DNA from: an uncultured Ruminococcus sp.
Lineage (GTDB): Bacteria > Bacillota > Clostridia > Oscillospirales > Ruminococcaceae
Assembly: GCA_947174085.1 (NCBI GenBank)
Contig: CAMWHN010000038.1
Location: 1 to 11,585, forward strand
DNA: 11,585 nt
Direction of reading: 5' to 3'
Position 1 is the first letter of the stretch; each line of letters begins with the position of its first letter. The notes below the pieces were generated by a model, which worked only from the letters and a program-made list of their open reading frames with translations, ran no database searches and had not been told where the DNA came from. Made by a program: the position numbers and the translations under genes. This document shows, piece by piece, positions 1 to 7,592 of the stretch.

Positions 1-1833
1 GTGATACTGATATTACATGATTTAATCAAAAAAATTTGGGAATCGCCTAAGATTTATCAATTAAAATATGCAGTGATTTTAATTTTAAACTGTATTTTAA
101 TTATATTTCATTCGTTATATTTGCAATTAAACACAGCAATTGATTATTCGTTACTATGGTATGCAGTAATTGCATTTTGTATTTTTTATTTTTCTATGAT
201 TTATATTCCAAGAGGCTTAATAGACAGATTGCTTTATTTTACGATTTCTAATATGCAAGATGGCATTATTTGCTTAGATATTGATAATAAATGCATTCAT
301 GCAAATAAACCAGCAAAAATTTATTGTGATGATGAAATTCATGAACAAGTGCAGGCATGGTTATTAGAATATATTCCCTCTGGTGCAGAAAGTTATTCTT
401 GGAATGCCAAACGGCGCATTGATGGCAGAATGTGTTATTATCATATACAATATCAAAAGCTTTTTGATGTGAATGCAAAATATCTAGGTTGCTTTTTTAT
501 GATTCAAGATTGTACAGAAGAAACAGAACGTTTTGAAATGGAGCAATACCGTGCGACACATGATGCTTTGACCGGAATTTATAACAAAGAATATTTTTAC
601 GAAACAGCAAAAGAAAAAATTTTGCAAAATTCAAATCAAGAGTATTGTATTTTATGTACAGATGTCAAAAATTTTAAGCTCGTCAATGATATTTTCGGCG
701 TACAGGCAGGCGATAAGCTCTTGATGAGAATTTCAGGTGTTTTACGTTCTCTTGCAAGTGCAAATTGGGTATATGGTAGATTATCAGGAGATAAATTTGC
801 GCTATGTATTCCGAGAACAGAATTTCATGAAGAAAGAATTTTAAAAAAAATTGTCCGTATGGCAAAATTAACAGAACTAAATGAAGATAGTATTTTTAAA
901 ATTCATATTCATATTGGGGTATACATGATTGAAGATAGAAATCTTGGCATTTCAGTCATGTGTGACAGAGCAAATCTTGCAATTAGAACAATTAAAAACA
1001 GCTATCAGAATATCGTTGCTTATTATCAAAAAAATTTGCGTGATAATTTTATTAACGAACAAAAAATAATTAGTGAATTTGAAGAAGCAATCAGAAGCAG
1101 ACAATTTCAAGCTTATATTCAACCGCAAGTTTCTGCGATAGACGGCAAAATCAGAGGCGGTGAAACACTTGTACGCTGGATTCACCCAGAATCTGGTATG
1201 ATTCCGCCAAATAAATTTATTGAAATTTTTGAACAAGCAGGTTTTATTAGCCGTTTAGATGCATACATGTGGGAAACAGCTTGTATGCAGTTACGAAAAT
1301 GGAAATATGCCGGTTTCACACAAGCATATCTATCTGTAAATATTTCGCAAAAAGATTTTTATTTCCTAGATGTTTATAAAATTTTAACTGAACTAGTCGA
1401 ACGTTACCAGTTAAATCCCAGAAACTTGCATTTAGAAATTACAGAAACGGCTGTCATGAATAACCCACAAGCACAATTGCCTTTAATTGATAAGCTAAGA
1501 AATTACGGCTTTCTGGTAGAAATTGATGATTTTGGGAGTGGCTATTCTTCTTTGAATACACTCAAAGATTTAAAAGCAGATATTTTAAAAATTGACATGG
1601 GTTTTCTAAGCAAAACAGAAAATTTAGAACGAAGTAAAATAATTCTTAGTATGATAATTGCCCTTGCAAAAGCTTTAAAAATGGAAGTCATCACGGAGGG
1701 TGTAGAAACGCAGGAACAAGTGAATTTTCTAAAAGCTTATGGCTGTGATATTTTTCAGGGCTATCATTTTGCAAAGCCTATGCCGATTGCAGATTTTGAA
1801 AAATATTATTTAAACAAAACTGTAGAAATATAA
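1..1833 (+). CDS. Membrane-anchored PAS-GGDEF-EAL protein, probable c-di-GMP phosphodiesterase (probably 5'-truncated by the window)
   Basis: 610 residues are visible. Two hydrophobic segments (about 22-40 and 50-69) end in an IPRGLIDRLL junction, then come a PAS-like domain (about 80-175), a GGDEF domain (about 183-340) and an EAL domain (about 355-605). The GGDEF signature reads SGDKF (262-266): the first Gly and the Glu are replaced, and the usual GH before the GD is GV (233-234), so cyclase activity is unlikely, although D221, N229, D230 and D238 remain. The EAL motif reads ETL (388-390). The residues known to bind metal or substrate in the family appear present: Q374, E388, N447, E479, D509-D510, K530, D532, E566 and Q586. 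I therefore infer hydrolysis of c-di-GMP at the inner membrane face, perhaps tuned by GTP binding to the dead cyclase domain. The first codon is GTG at base 1 with no upstream sequence. The membrane part looks like the last helices of a larger (7TM-type) sensor, so the true start is probably outside. It ends just before a terminator. Confidence 0.9.
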   Translation: MILILHDLIKKIWESPKIYQLKYAVILILNCILIIFHSLYLQLNTAIDYSLLWYAVIAFCIFYFSMIYIPRGLIDRLLYFTISNMQDGIICLDIDNKCIHANKPAKIYCDDEIHEQVQAWLLEYIPSGAESYSWNAKRRIDGRMCYYHIQYQKLFDVNAKYLGCFFMIQDCTEETERFEMEQYRATHDALTGIYNKEYFYETAKEKILQNSNQEYCILCTDVKNFKLVNDIFGVQAGDKLLMRISGVLRSLASANWVYGRLSGDKFALCIPRTEFHEERILKKIVRMAKLTELNEDSIFKIHIHIGVYMIEDRNLGISVMCDRANLAIRTIKNSYQNIVAYYQKNLRDNFINEQKIISEFEEAIRSRQFQAYIQPQVSAIDGKIRGGETLVRWIHPESGMIPPNKFIEIFEQAGFISRLDAYMWETACMQLRKWKYAGFTQAYLSVNISQKDFYFLDVYKILTELVERYQLNPRNLHLEITETAVMNNPQAQLPLIDKLRNYGFLVEIDDFGSGYSSLNTLKDLKADILKIDMGFLSKTENLERSKIILSMIIALAKALKMEVITEGVETQEQVNFLKAYGCDIFQGYHFAKPMPIADFEKYYLNKTVEI

Positions 1834-1837
1834 TAAT

Positions 1838-1872
1838 AAAATCCTGTTAGAATTTCTCTAGCAGGATTTTTT
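1838..1872. terminator. Bidirectional rho-independent terminator between convergent genes
   Basis: Left arm AAAATCCTGTTAGA (1838-1851) and right arm TCTAGCAGGATTTT (1857-1870) form a 14-bp stem with one wobble position and a 5-nt loop. A run of six T (1867-1872) serves the plus direction. Read on the minus strand, the arm ends in TTTT followed by an AT-only stretch. It sits 4 nt after the stop of the GGDEF-EAL gene and 2 nt beyond the tcdA stop, so it can end transcripts from both sides. Confidence 0.9.
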
Positions 1873-1874
1873 AA

Positions 1875-2588
1875 TTATGCTAATTTTACTAAATCTTTGA
1901 TAACTTCTCCGGCAAGAATCAATCCTGCAACAGACGGCACAAAAGCATTCGATGCCGGAATACTTCGGCGAGTATCAGAATTTTCTAAATTATTTATGAT
2001 TTTAACAGGCTGTTCTTCAGAATAGACAACTTTTAGATTTTTAATACCACGTTTTTTTAATTCATGGCGCATTGTTCTTGCAAGAGGACAAACTTTAGTT
2101 TGATAAATATCCGCAATTTTAAACGCTGTGGGGTCAAGCTTATTGCCTGCGCCCATACAAGAAATTACAGGAATATTGGCTTGATTCGCACGCATAATTA
2201 TTTCAATTTTGCCTGTCATAGTATCAATGGCATCAATAATATAATCATACTGTGTAAAATCAAAATTATCTGCTGTTTCGGGCAAATAAAAACACGGATA
2301 TTTATTTATTTTAATATCCGAACAAATATCATAAATCCGTGCTTCTGCAACATCAATTTTATATTTCCCAATTGTACTATGTGTTGCAAAAATCTGACGG
2401 TTTAAATTTGTCAAACAGATTTTATCATTATCAATTAAATCAAGTGTTCCAATACCAGTTCTTGCCAATGCCTCTACAGCGTAACCGCCTACGCCACCAA
2501 TGCCGAATACGGCAACACGGCATTGTTTTAAATATTTCATAGCCTTTTCGCCAAATAAAAGTTCTGTTCTTGAAAATTGATTTAGCAT
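1875..2588 (-). CDS. tcdA: ThiF/MoeB/HesA-family E1-like enzyme, probable tRNA threonylcarbamoyladenosine dehydratase
   Basis: 237 residues. The protein is one Rossmann-type adenylating domain: nucleotide-binding loop GIGGVGG (29-35), acidic DNDK (53-56), the family hallmark NLNRQ (61-65), K75/K77, and the AIDTMTGK stretch (120-127). MGAGNKLDP (145-153), VCPLARTMR (166-174) and a closing PASNAFVPSVAGL (211-223) match the TcdA/CsdL/YgdL/YrvM group rather than ThiF or MoeB. TcdA uses ATP to cyclize t6A37 of ANN-decoding tRNAs to ct6A. It is slightly shorter than the Escherichia protein and I see no C-terminal membrane helix. The ATG at 2588 is 9 nt after the ttcA stop, so the two are surely co-transcribed and possibly translationally linked. 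The ribosome site is weak: GGTGA lies 9 nt before the ATG and AAGGA lies further up inside the end of ttcA. Alternative: another E1-like activating enzyme of unknown substrate. Confidence 0.88.
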   Translation of the reverse strand: MLNQFSRTELLFGEKAMKYLKQCRVAVFGIGGVGGYAVEALARTGIGTLDLIDNDKICLTNLNRQIFATHSTIGKYKIDVAEARIYDICSDIKINKYPCFYLPETADNFDFTQYDYIIDAIDTMTGKIEIIMRANQANIPVISCMGAGNKLDPTAFKIADIYQTKVCPLARTMRHELKKRGIKNLKVVYSEEQPVKIINNLENSDTRRSIPASNAFVPSVAGLILAGEVIKDLVKLA

Positions 2589-2597
2589 ATAATAAAT

Positions 2598-3467
2598 TCA
2601 CCGTCCTTCACCGGATTTTGTGCCATGATTTGTAACACCTTTGTCATAATCATCTAAAAAATGATGATATTCATTTCCGAGATGATAAGAAATAATTGTT
2701 TTTAAATTTACATTTTCGACACTGCGAAAAATATTTTTATCAATTGCAGGACTAATTTTCCGGAGCTGTTGTAATAATTCTTTAATTTCCTGACGTTTAG
2801 AATGATTTCCACCGTTTTCATCAATCATATAATTTTCTGTAAAGCGACAGGCACACTGAATAAATTCTAATTGATGATATACTTGCCATGCAATAATATC
2901 AGACTCTCTTACAAGATATAGGGGACGAATTAACTGCATATTTTCAAAATTTTCGCTATGAATTTTAGGCATCATAGTTTGAATCTGTGAACCGTATAAC
3001 ATACCCATCAGAATTGTTTCAATTACATCATCAAAATGATGTCCCAAGGCAATTTTATTACAGCCTAAATCCTGTGCTGTTTTATATAAATGCCCTCGGC
3101 GCATTCTTGCACAAAGATAGCATGGATTTTGCTGAATATTCACGACATAATCAAAAATTTTCGCCTCAAACATCTGAATTGGAATGCCTAATAATTCTGC
3201 ATTTTCTATAATTTTTTGTTTATTTCTTTCATTATAGCCCGGATTCATGACTAAAAATATAACTTCAAACGGAAATTTACTATAACGTTGCATTCGTTGC
3301 ATACATTTTGCCATAAGCATAGAATCTTTACCGCCAGAAATACAAACTGCAATTTTATCATTTTCCTGAATTAAATCATATTCTTTGATACCTTTTAGAA
3401 ATTTTGACCAGATAGGTCTATTAAATTTCCTGACAATTGTTTCTTCAATTTGATTTGGAATTTCCAT
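2598..3467 (-). CDS. ttcA: TtcA-type PP-loop ATPase, probable tRNA 2-thiocytidine(32) biosynthesis protein
   Basis: 289 residues from the ATG at 3467. The N-type ATP pyrophosphatase loop SGGKDS is at 44-49. CxxC (C116, C119) and a later C205/C207 pair could supply the three cysteines that hold the [4Fe-4S] cluster in TtcA. GHHFDDVIET (142-151) and the RPLYLVRE stretch (181-188) are also typical of the family. TtcA activates C32 of certain tRNAs with ATP and adds sulfur passed on from a cysteine desulfurase. The reading frame stays open to 3569, but I choose 3467 because a full-consensus promoter (3511-3539) lies inside the longer version, and homology begins at MEIPNQ. A weak site (AAAGAG, 7 nt before the ATG) precedes this start. 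It is the first gene of an operon with tcdA. In Firmicutes the exact substrate of this branch is less certain than in Escherichia, so a related tRNA thiolase (TtuA-like) is the alternative. Confidence 0.85.
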   Translation of the reverse strand: MEIPNQIEETIVRKFNRPIWSKFLKGIKEYDLIQENDKIAVCISGGKDSMLMAKCMQRMQRYSKFPFEVIFLVMNPGYNERNKQKIIENAELLGIPIQMFEAKIFDYVVNIQQNPCYLCARMRRGHLYKTAQDLGCNKIALGHHFDDVIETILMGMLYGSQIQTMMPKIHSENFENMQLIRPLYLVRESDIIAWQVYHQLEFIQCACRFTENYMIDENGGNHSKRQEIKELLQQLRKISPAIDKNIFRSVENVNLKTIISYHLGNEYHHFLDDYDKGVTNHGTKSGEGR

Positions 3468-3510
3468 ATACACACTCTTTTCTGATAGAAATACTAAGTT
3501 TATTAAATTT

Positions 3511-3539
3511 ATTATAGCATAAGATTTTAATTTTGTCAA
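3511..3539 (-). promoter_or_regulatory. Full-consensus sigma-A promoter of ttcA-tcdA
   Basis: Read on the minus strand: -35 TTGACA (3539-3534), 17-bp spacer, -10 TATAAT (3516-3511), with TATGC before the -10 giving an extended TGn element. Every base of both hexamers matches consensus. Expected transcription start is near 3504, giving a leader of about 36 nt before the ATG at 3467. No operator-like dyad is visible in the leader. Confidence 0.9.
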
Positions 3540-3540
3540 G

Positions 3541-3580
3541 AAAAAGCAACATATTTTTCTAAAAAACATGTTGCTTTTTT
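3541..3580 (-). terminator. Rho-independent terminator of rpoBC
   Basis: AAAAAGCAACAT (3541-3552) pairs perfectly with ATGTTGCTTTTT (3568-3579), a 12-bp stem. The 15-nt apex (3553-3567) can pair further through T5/A5 runs. On the minus strand the hairpin begins 14 nt after the rpoC stop and ends in TTTTT, then a single C before the next promoter's -35. The A/T runs at both feet make it formally bidirectional, but no plus-strand gene enters it. Confidence 0.87.
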
Positions 3581-3594
3581 AAAATTTAATTTAA

Positions 3595-6500
3595 TTAAAC
3601 CATAGTTGCCAATGGTGTTGCATGGTCAGCAGGAGAATCTGGTTTAGACGCTCTCACAAGCTGAACGTTATTATAAATATCCATACCTGTTCCGGCTGGA
3701 ATCAGTTTACCGATAATTACATTTTCTTTTAGTCCTTGCAATGGGTCAATTTTACCACGAATTGCAGCGTCAGTTAAAGCTTTCGTAGTTTCTTGGAACG
3801 AAGCTGCTGACAAGAAACTATCACAACTAGAAGCAGCTTTTGTGATACCTTGTAAAACAGGTGACGTTGTTACTAAGCTCAAATCTGTACGCCCACTGTC
3901 AATTAAAGCTTGAATTTTACTATTAATTTCATCTACTTGCTTTGATTCTACAAGTGTACCTGGTAACAAATATTCAGAATTTGAAATTTCATTGCTACTG
4001 CCCACATCTTCAATGCGAACTTTACGAAGCATTTGACGTACAATAACTTCAATATGCTTATCGTTAATATCAACGCCTTGTAAACGATATACTTTTTGAA
4101 CTTCAATAATAATATAATCCTGTACGGCAGAAGTATTTAATACTTCTAAAATGCGTGAAGGGAATACATTGCCTTCTGTCAAACGGTCGCCTTTATGAAC
4201 AACAGAACCTTCATGAAGATTTCTATATTTATAATTATACGGAATAGATTCTGAAATTTCTTCGCCCGTTTCCTGATTACGAATTGTTAGTGTACGAGTT
4301 GTTTTGACTTCTTCTAAATGCACAACACCATCAATGCTTGCAATAATAGCGGCATTTTTTGGTTTTCTTGCTTCAAAAAGTTCTTCAACACGAGGCAAAC
4401 CCTGTGTAATATCGCCGCCCTCACCGCCGGAGGCAATACCGCCTGTATGGAATGTACGCATTGTTAATTGTGTACCCGGTTCACCGATAGATTGTGCCGC
4501 AATAACACCAACGGCTTCCCCAACGGAAACAAGATTATTATTTGCAAGATTTGCGCCATAACATTTTGCACAAACGCCTTGCTTAGATTTGCATTTTAAT
4601 ACAGAACGAATTTTAATGCGTTCTACACCTAGTTTTAGAATTTTTTCCGCATCTTTTTCAGTTAGCAATTTATCTTTGCTAATAAGCATCTCACCAGTTT
4701 CAGAATCACGCAAATCTGCACACAAGAAACGTCCTATTAAACGGTCTTTCATAGGTTCAATTAATTCTGTACCGTTACGGATTTCATAAACTTCAATACC
4801 GTCATCTGTACCGCAATCTTGTTCACGGATAATAACTTCCTGTGAAACGTCTACTAAACGACGTGTTAAATAACCAGAGTCTGCTGTACGAAGTGCTGTG
4901 TCAGCAAGTCCCTTTCTTGCGCCACGAGAAGAAATAAAATATTCCAGAATATTTAATCCCTCACGATAATTTGCACGAATTGGAATCTCAATTGTTGTAC
5001 CAGAAGTATTTGCAATTAATCCACGCATACCAGCAAGCTGACGAAGCTGTGCAATAGAACCACGTGCGCCAGAATGTGCCATCATTTGAATTGGATTATA
5101 TGGATTCATATTTTTTTGAAGTGCATCTGTTACGTCATCTGTTGCTTTGTTCCAAGTTTGCACAACAAGCTGTGATTTTTCAGCAGAAGAAATATAGCCA
5201 TTATCAAACATAGCATTAATTTCATCAATTTTTTCATCTGCTTTTTTCAAAATATCTTTTTTCTGTGGCGGAATTGTGGCATCACAAACAGCCGTTGTAA
5301 TACCGGATTTTGTAGAATATTTAAATCCTAATGCTTTAATTTTATCAAGTACTTCAGACGTGGTAGTTGTGCCATGGATTCTGATACATCTGTCAATAAT
5401 TTCAGAAAGCTGACCTTTTCTGACTAAGAACGAAACTTCTAAATCAAATTGCCGGTCTGAATTTGTTCTATCCACATAGCCCAGATTTTGCGGAATATTT
5501 TCATTAAAAATTAATCTGCCAATCGTACAGTCAATAATTTTAGAAAGTTTTTTCTCTGCAACGTCTTTTGTAATTCTGACTTTGATAGGCGCATGTAACG
5601 TTACATCACCCTCGTAATAAGCCATCATTGCTTCATTGACATCACGGAAACATTTGCCTGCACCCTTGTCATCTTCTTTCAAAAGCGTTAGATAATAAGA
5701 CCCAAGTACCATATCTTGAGATGGTACAGCTACAGGACGACCATCAGACGGCTTTAATAAATTATTAGCAGCAAGCATTAAAAATCTAGCTTCTGCCTGT
5801 GCTTCGGCAGAAAGTGGCAAATGCACAGCCATTTGGTCACCGTCAAAGTCAGCATTAAATGCCGAACATACTAAAGGGTGTAATTTTAATGCACGACCTT
5901 CTACTAGAATTGGTTCAAATGCTTGAATCCCCAATCTATGCAGAGTGGGCGCACGGTTCAGTAAAACAGGGTGTGATTTAATCACATGTTCCAAAGCGTC
6001 CCATACAGATTTATCTGTTGCACGGTCAACAATTTTTCTTGCGCTTTTAATATTTGCAATGACATTTGTATCAACAAGTCGTTTTAACACAAATGGCTTA
6101 AATAATTCTAATGCCATTTCTTTCGGCAAACCGCATTGATACATTTTCAATTCTGGACCTACAACAATAACAGAACGCCCAGAATAGTCTACACGTTTTC
6201 CAAGCAAATTCTGGCGGAAACGCCCTTGTTTACCTTTCAGCATATCAGACAAAGATTTTAAAGCTCTATTATTAGGACCAGTAACCGGTCTGCCATGTCT
6301 GCCATTGTCAACTAAAGCGTCTACAGCTTCTTGTAACATACGCTTTTCATTGCGCACAATAATATCTGGTGCTTCTAATTTCAGCATACGTTGCAGACGA
6401 TTATTTCTATTAATCACACGTCTATATAAATCATTCAAATCAGAAGTTGCATATCTACCGCCGTCCAGCATAACCATAGGACGTAAATCCGGCGGAATAA

Positions 6501-7527
6501 CTGGCACAACGTTCATGACCATCCATGACGGTTTATTACCAGATTGCAAAAATGCTTCAATAATTTCAAGACGTTTCAAAAGCTTAATTTTTTTCTGTCC
6601 ATTCGGCAAGCCTTTTAATTCATCTTTCAGGCTATTTGCAGTATACTGCAAGTCATTTACCCAATGTTCTTTGCGAATTTCTTCAAATTCTGGATTTGCA
6701 GAATTAAAATTTTTGTCAAATAATTCTAGCATATAAGCAAATCCGCTTTTTATTACTGCTGGTGTATTAGCATCATCTTCACATTTGCGATTATACGGCA
6801 AAAGTATTTCTTTATAATCTGCATAAGCAACAACATCACCGTTTTGATAGCCTGATTCTCCGGCTTCTTCTACATAGTAAATAAATCTATGCAAATAATC
6901 GTGTATTTCTTTTTCAGATAAGCCAATTACTCTAGAAAATAAATCTAAATGTTTTTCAAAAAATTTGGTGTAATTTTCTGGGTCATATTCATCAAGAAGC
7001 CATTGAATCGCTTCTGCACCCATTTCCGCAATAAACGTATCACCATATTTTTCATGATTTTTCGTATATTCTTCTTCTGTGAGCAGGCTATTTTTTAACA
7101 AAGCCGTTTCACCGGGTTCAATCACAACATATTTTGTGAAATATAACACTTCTTCTAAACGTTTCTGTGAAATTTCAAGCACCTGTCCGATACGAGAGGG
7201 TGTGCCTTTGAAATACCAAATATGCGACACTGGAGCAGCAAGTTCAATATGCCCCATACGTTCACGGCGAACCCTAGCTCTTGTAACTTCTACACCGCAA
7301 CGGTCACAAACTTTGCCTTTAAAGCGAATTTTTTTGAATTTACCGCAATGACATTCCCAATCTTTTGTGGGTCCAAAAATGCGCTCACAGTACAGACCAC
7401 CTGTTTCAGGCTTTTGCGTTCTGTAATTAATGGTTTCAGGGCGTTCTACAATACCATAGGACCACTCTCTGATACGTTCCGGAGAGGCGAGTCCGATTTG
7501 CAAAGATTCAAAAGTATTAGATTCCAA
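3595..7527 (-). CDS. rpoC: DNA-directed RNA polymerase subunit beta'
   Basis: 1310 residues. The zinc-ribbon Zn1 cysteines are C59, C61, C74 and C77. The catalytic NADFDGDQM (558-566) carries the Mg-binding Asp triad D560/D562/D564. The bridge-helix region includes YFISSRGARKGLADTAL (863-879). Zn2 is C905, C979, C986 and C989 with the standard 74/7/3 spacing. The trigger loop MRTFHTGG (1023-1030) has no large insertion. The C-terminal block FLSAASFQETTKALTDAAI (1238-1256) is intact. The protein is about 110 residues longer than Bacillus RpoC (about 1199). Nearly all the excess lies between MGAEAI (169-174) and KRLEIIEAF (318-326), an insertion near the base of the clamp. The start codon is TTG with AGGAGG (7536-7541) 8 nt upstream, and no ATG sits near the conserved N-terminus. 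It follows rpoB by 65 nt and is closed by a strong terminator. Identity is certain; the insert has no known role that I can name. Confidence 0.99.
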   Translation of the reverse strand: MESNTFESLQIGLASPERIREWSYGIVERPETINYRTQKPETGGLYCERIFGPTKDWECHCGKFKKIRFKGKVCDRCGVEVTRARVRRERMGHIELAAPVSHIWYFKGTPSRIGQVLEISQKRLEEVLYFTKYVVIEPGETALLKNSLLTEEEYTKNHEKYGDTFIAEMGAEAIQWLLDEYDPENYTKFFEKHLDLFSRVIGLSEKEIHDYLHRFIYYVEEAGESGYQNGDVVAYADYKEILLPYNRKCEDDANTPAVIKSGFAYMLELFDKNFNSANPEFEEIRKEHWVNDLQYTANSLKDELKGLPNGQKKIKLLKRLEIIEAFLQSGNKPSWMVMNVVPVIPPDLRPMVMLDGGRYATSDLNDLYRRVINRNNRLQRMLKLEAPDIIVRNEKRMLQEAVDALVDNGRHGRPVTGPNNRALKSLSDMLKGKQGRFRQNLLGKRVDYSGRSVIVVGPELKMYQCGLPKEMALELFKPFVLKRLVDTNVIANIKSARKIVDRATDKSVWDALEHVIKSHPVLLNRAPTLHRLGIQAFEPILVEGRALKLHPLVCSAFNADFDGDQMAVHLPLSAEAQAEARFLMLAANNLLKPSDGRPVAVPSQDMVLGSYYLTLLKEDDKGAGKCFRDVNEAMMAYYEGDVTLHAPIKVRITKDVAEKKLSKIIDCTIGRLIFNENIPQNLGYVDRTNSDRQFDLEVSFLVRKGQLSEIIDRCIRIHGTTTTSEVLDKIKALGFKYSTKSGITTAVCDATIPPQKKDILKKADEKIDEINAMFDNGYISSAEKSQLVVQTWNKATDDVTDALQKNMNPYNPIQMMAHSGARGSIAQLRQLAGMRGLIANTSGTTIEIPIRANYREGLNILEYFISSRGARKGLADTALRTADSGYLTRRLVDVSQEVIIREQDCGTDDGIEVYEIRNGTELIEPMKDRLIGRFLCADLRDSETGEMLISKDKLLTEKDAEKILKLGVERIKIRSVLKCKSKQGVCAKCYGANLANNNLVSVGEAVGVIAAQSIGEPGTQLTMRTFHTGGIASGGEGGDITQGLPRVEELFEARKPKNAAIIASIDGVVHLEEVKTTRTLTIRNQETGEEISESIPYNYKYRNLHEGSVVHKGDRLTEGNVFPSRILEVLNTSAVQDYIIIEVQKVYRLQGVDINDKHIEVIVRQMLRKVRIEDVGSSNEISNSEYLLPGTLVESKQVDEINSKIQALIDSGRTDLSLVTTSPVLQGITKAASSCDSFLSAASFQETTKALTDAAIRGKIDPLQGLKENVIIGKLIPAGTGMDIYNNVQLVRASKPDSPADHATPLATMV

Positions 7528-7535
7528 GCTAGTAA

Positions 7536-7541
7536 CCTCCT
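7536..7541 (-). promoter_or_regulatory. Shine-Dalgarno of rpoC that fixes a TTG start
   Basis: Minus-strand AGGAGG (within TTTAGGAGGTTA) is followed by 8 nt and then TTG at 7527-7525. This is the only strong ribosome site near the conserved N-terminus (IGLASPERIREWS), so the rare TTG is the supported initiator. Confidence 0.88.
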
Positions 7542-7556
7542 AAATATTAAGATGGC

Positions 7557-7579
7557 TGTGGCAGGATTCTCCTGCCACA
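7557..7579 (-). other. Intercistronic rpoB-rpoC RNA hairpin
   Basis: TGTGGCAGGA (7557-7566) and TCCTGCCACA (7570-7579) form a perfect 10-bp stem around a 3-nt loop (GAA in the mRNA). It lies 13 nt after the rpoB stop and 15 nt before the rpoC Shine-Dalgarno. It has no following U-run, so it is not a standard terminator. A role in mRNA processing, 3' protection of rpoB, or pausing is possible; the sequence alone does not decide. Confidence 0.75.
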
Positions 7580-7592
7580 AAATTGACATGAC

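Noticed and set aside
2064..2405. 113-codon plus-strand frame opposite tcdA
   Set aside because: It is antisense to conserved TcdA motifs; the Cys/Ile/Asn-rich product looks like a complement artefact.
3468..3569. 34-residue N-terminal extension of ttcA (start at 3569)
   Set aside because: The extension overlaps the rpoC terminator and contains the whole promoter; the encoded residues are low-complexity and not family-like. The start at 3467 is preferred.
6305..6736. 143-codon open frame on the plus strand inside rpoC
   Set aside because: It is antisense to conserved rpoC sequence; no Shine-Dalgarno, and its composition mirrors rpoC codons.
7557..7579. The rpoB-rpoC hairpin as a transcription terminator
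   Set aside because: No T-run follows on either strand, and rpoC has no visible promoter of its own, so transcription must pass through.
7445..7588. Small minus-strand frame starting at the ATG just after the rpoB stop (about 48 codons, overlapping rpoC)
   Set aside because: No ribosome site before the ATG, and it runs out of frame through the hairpin and the rpoC start; judged incidental.
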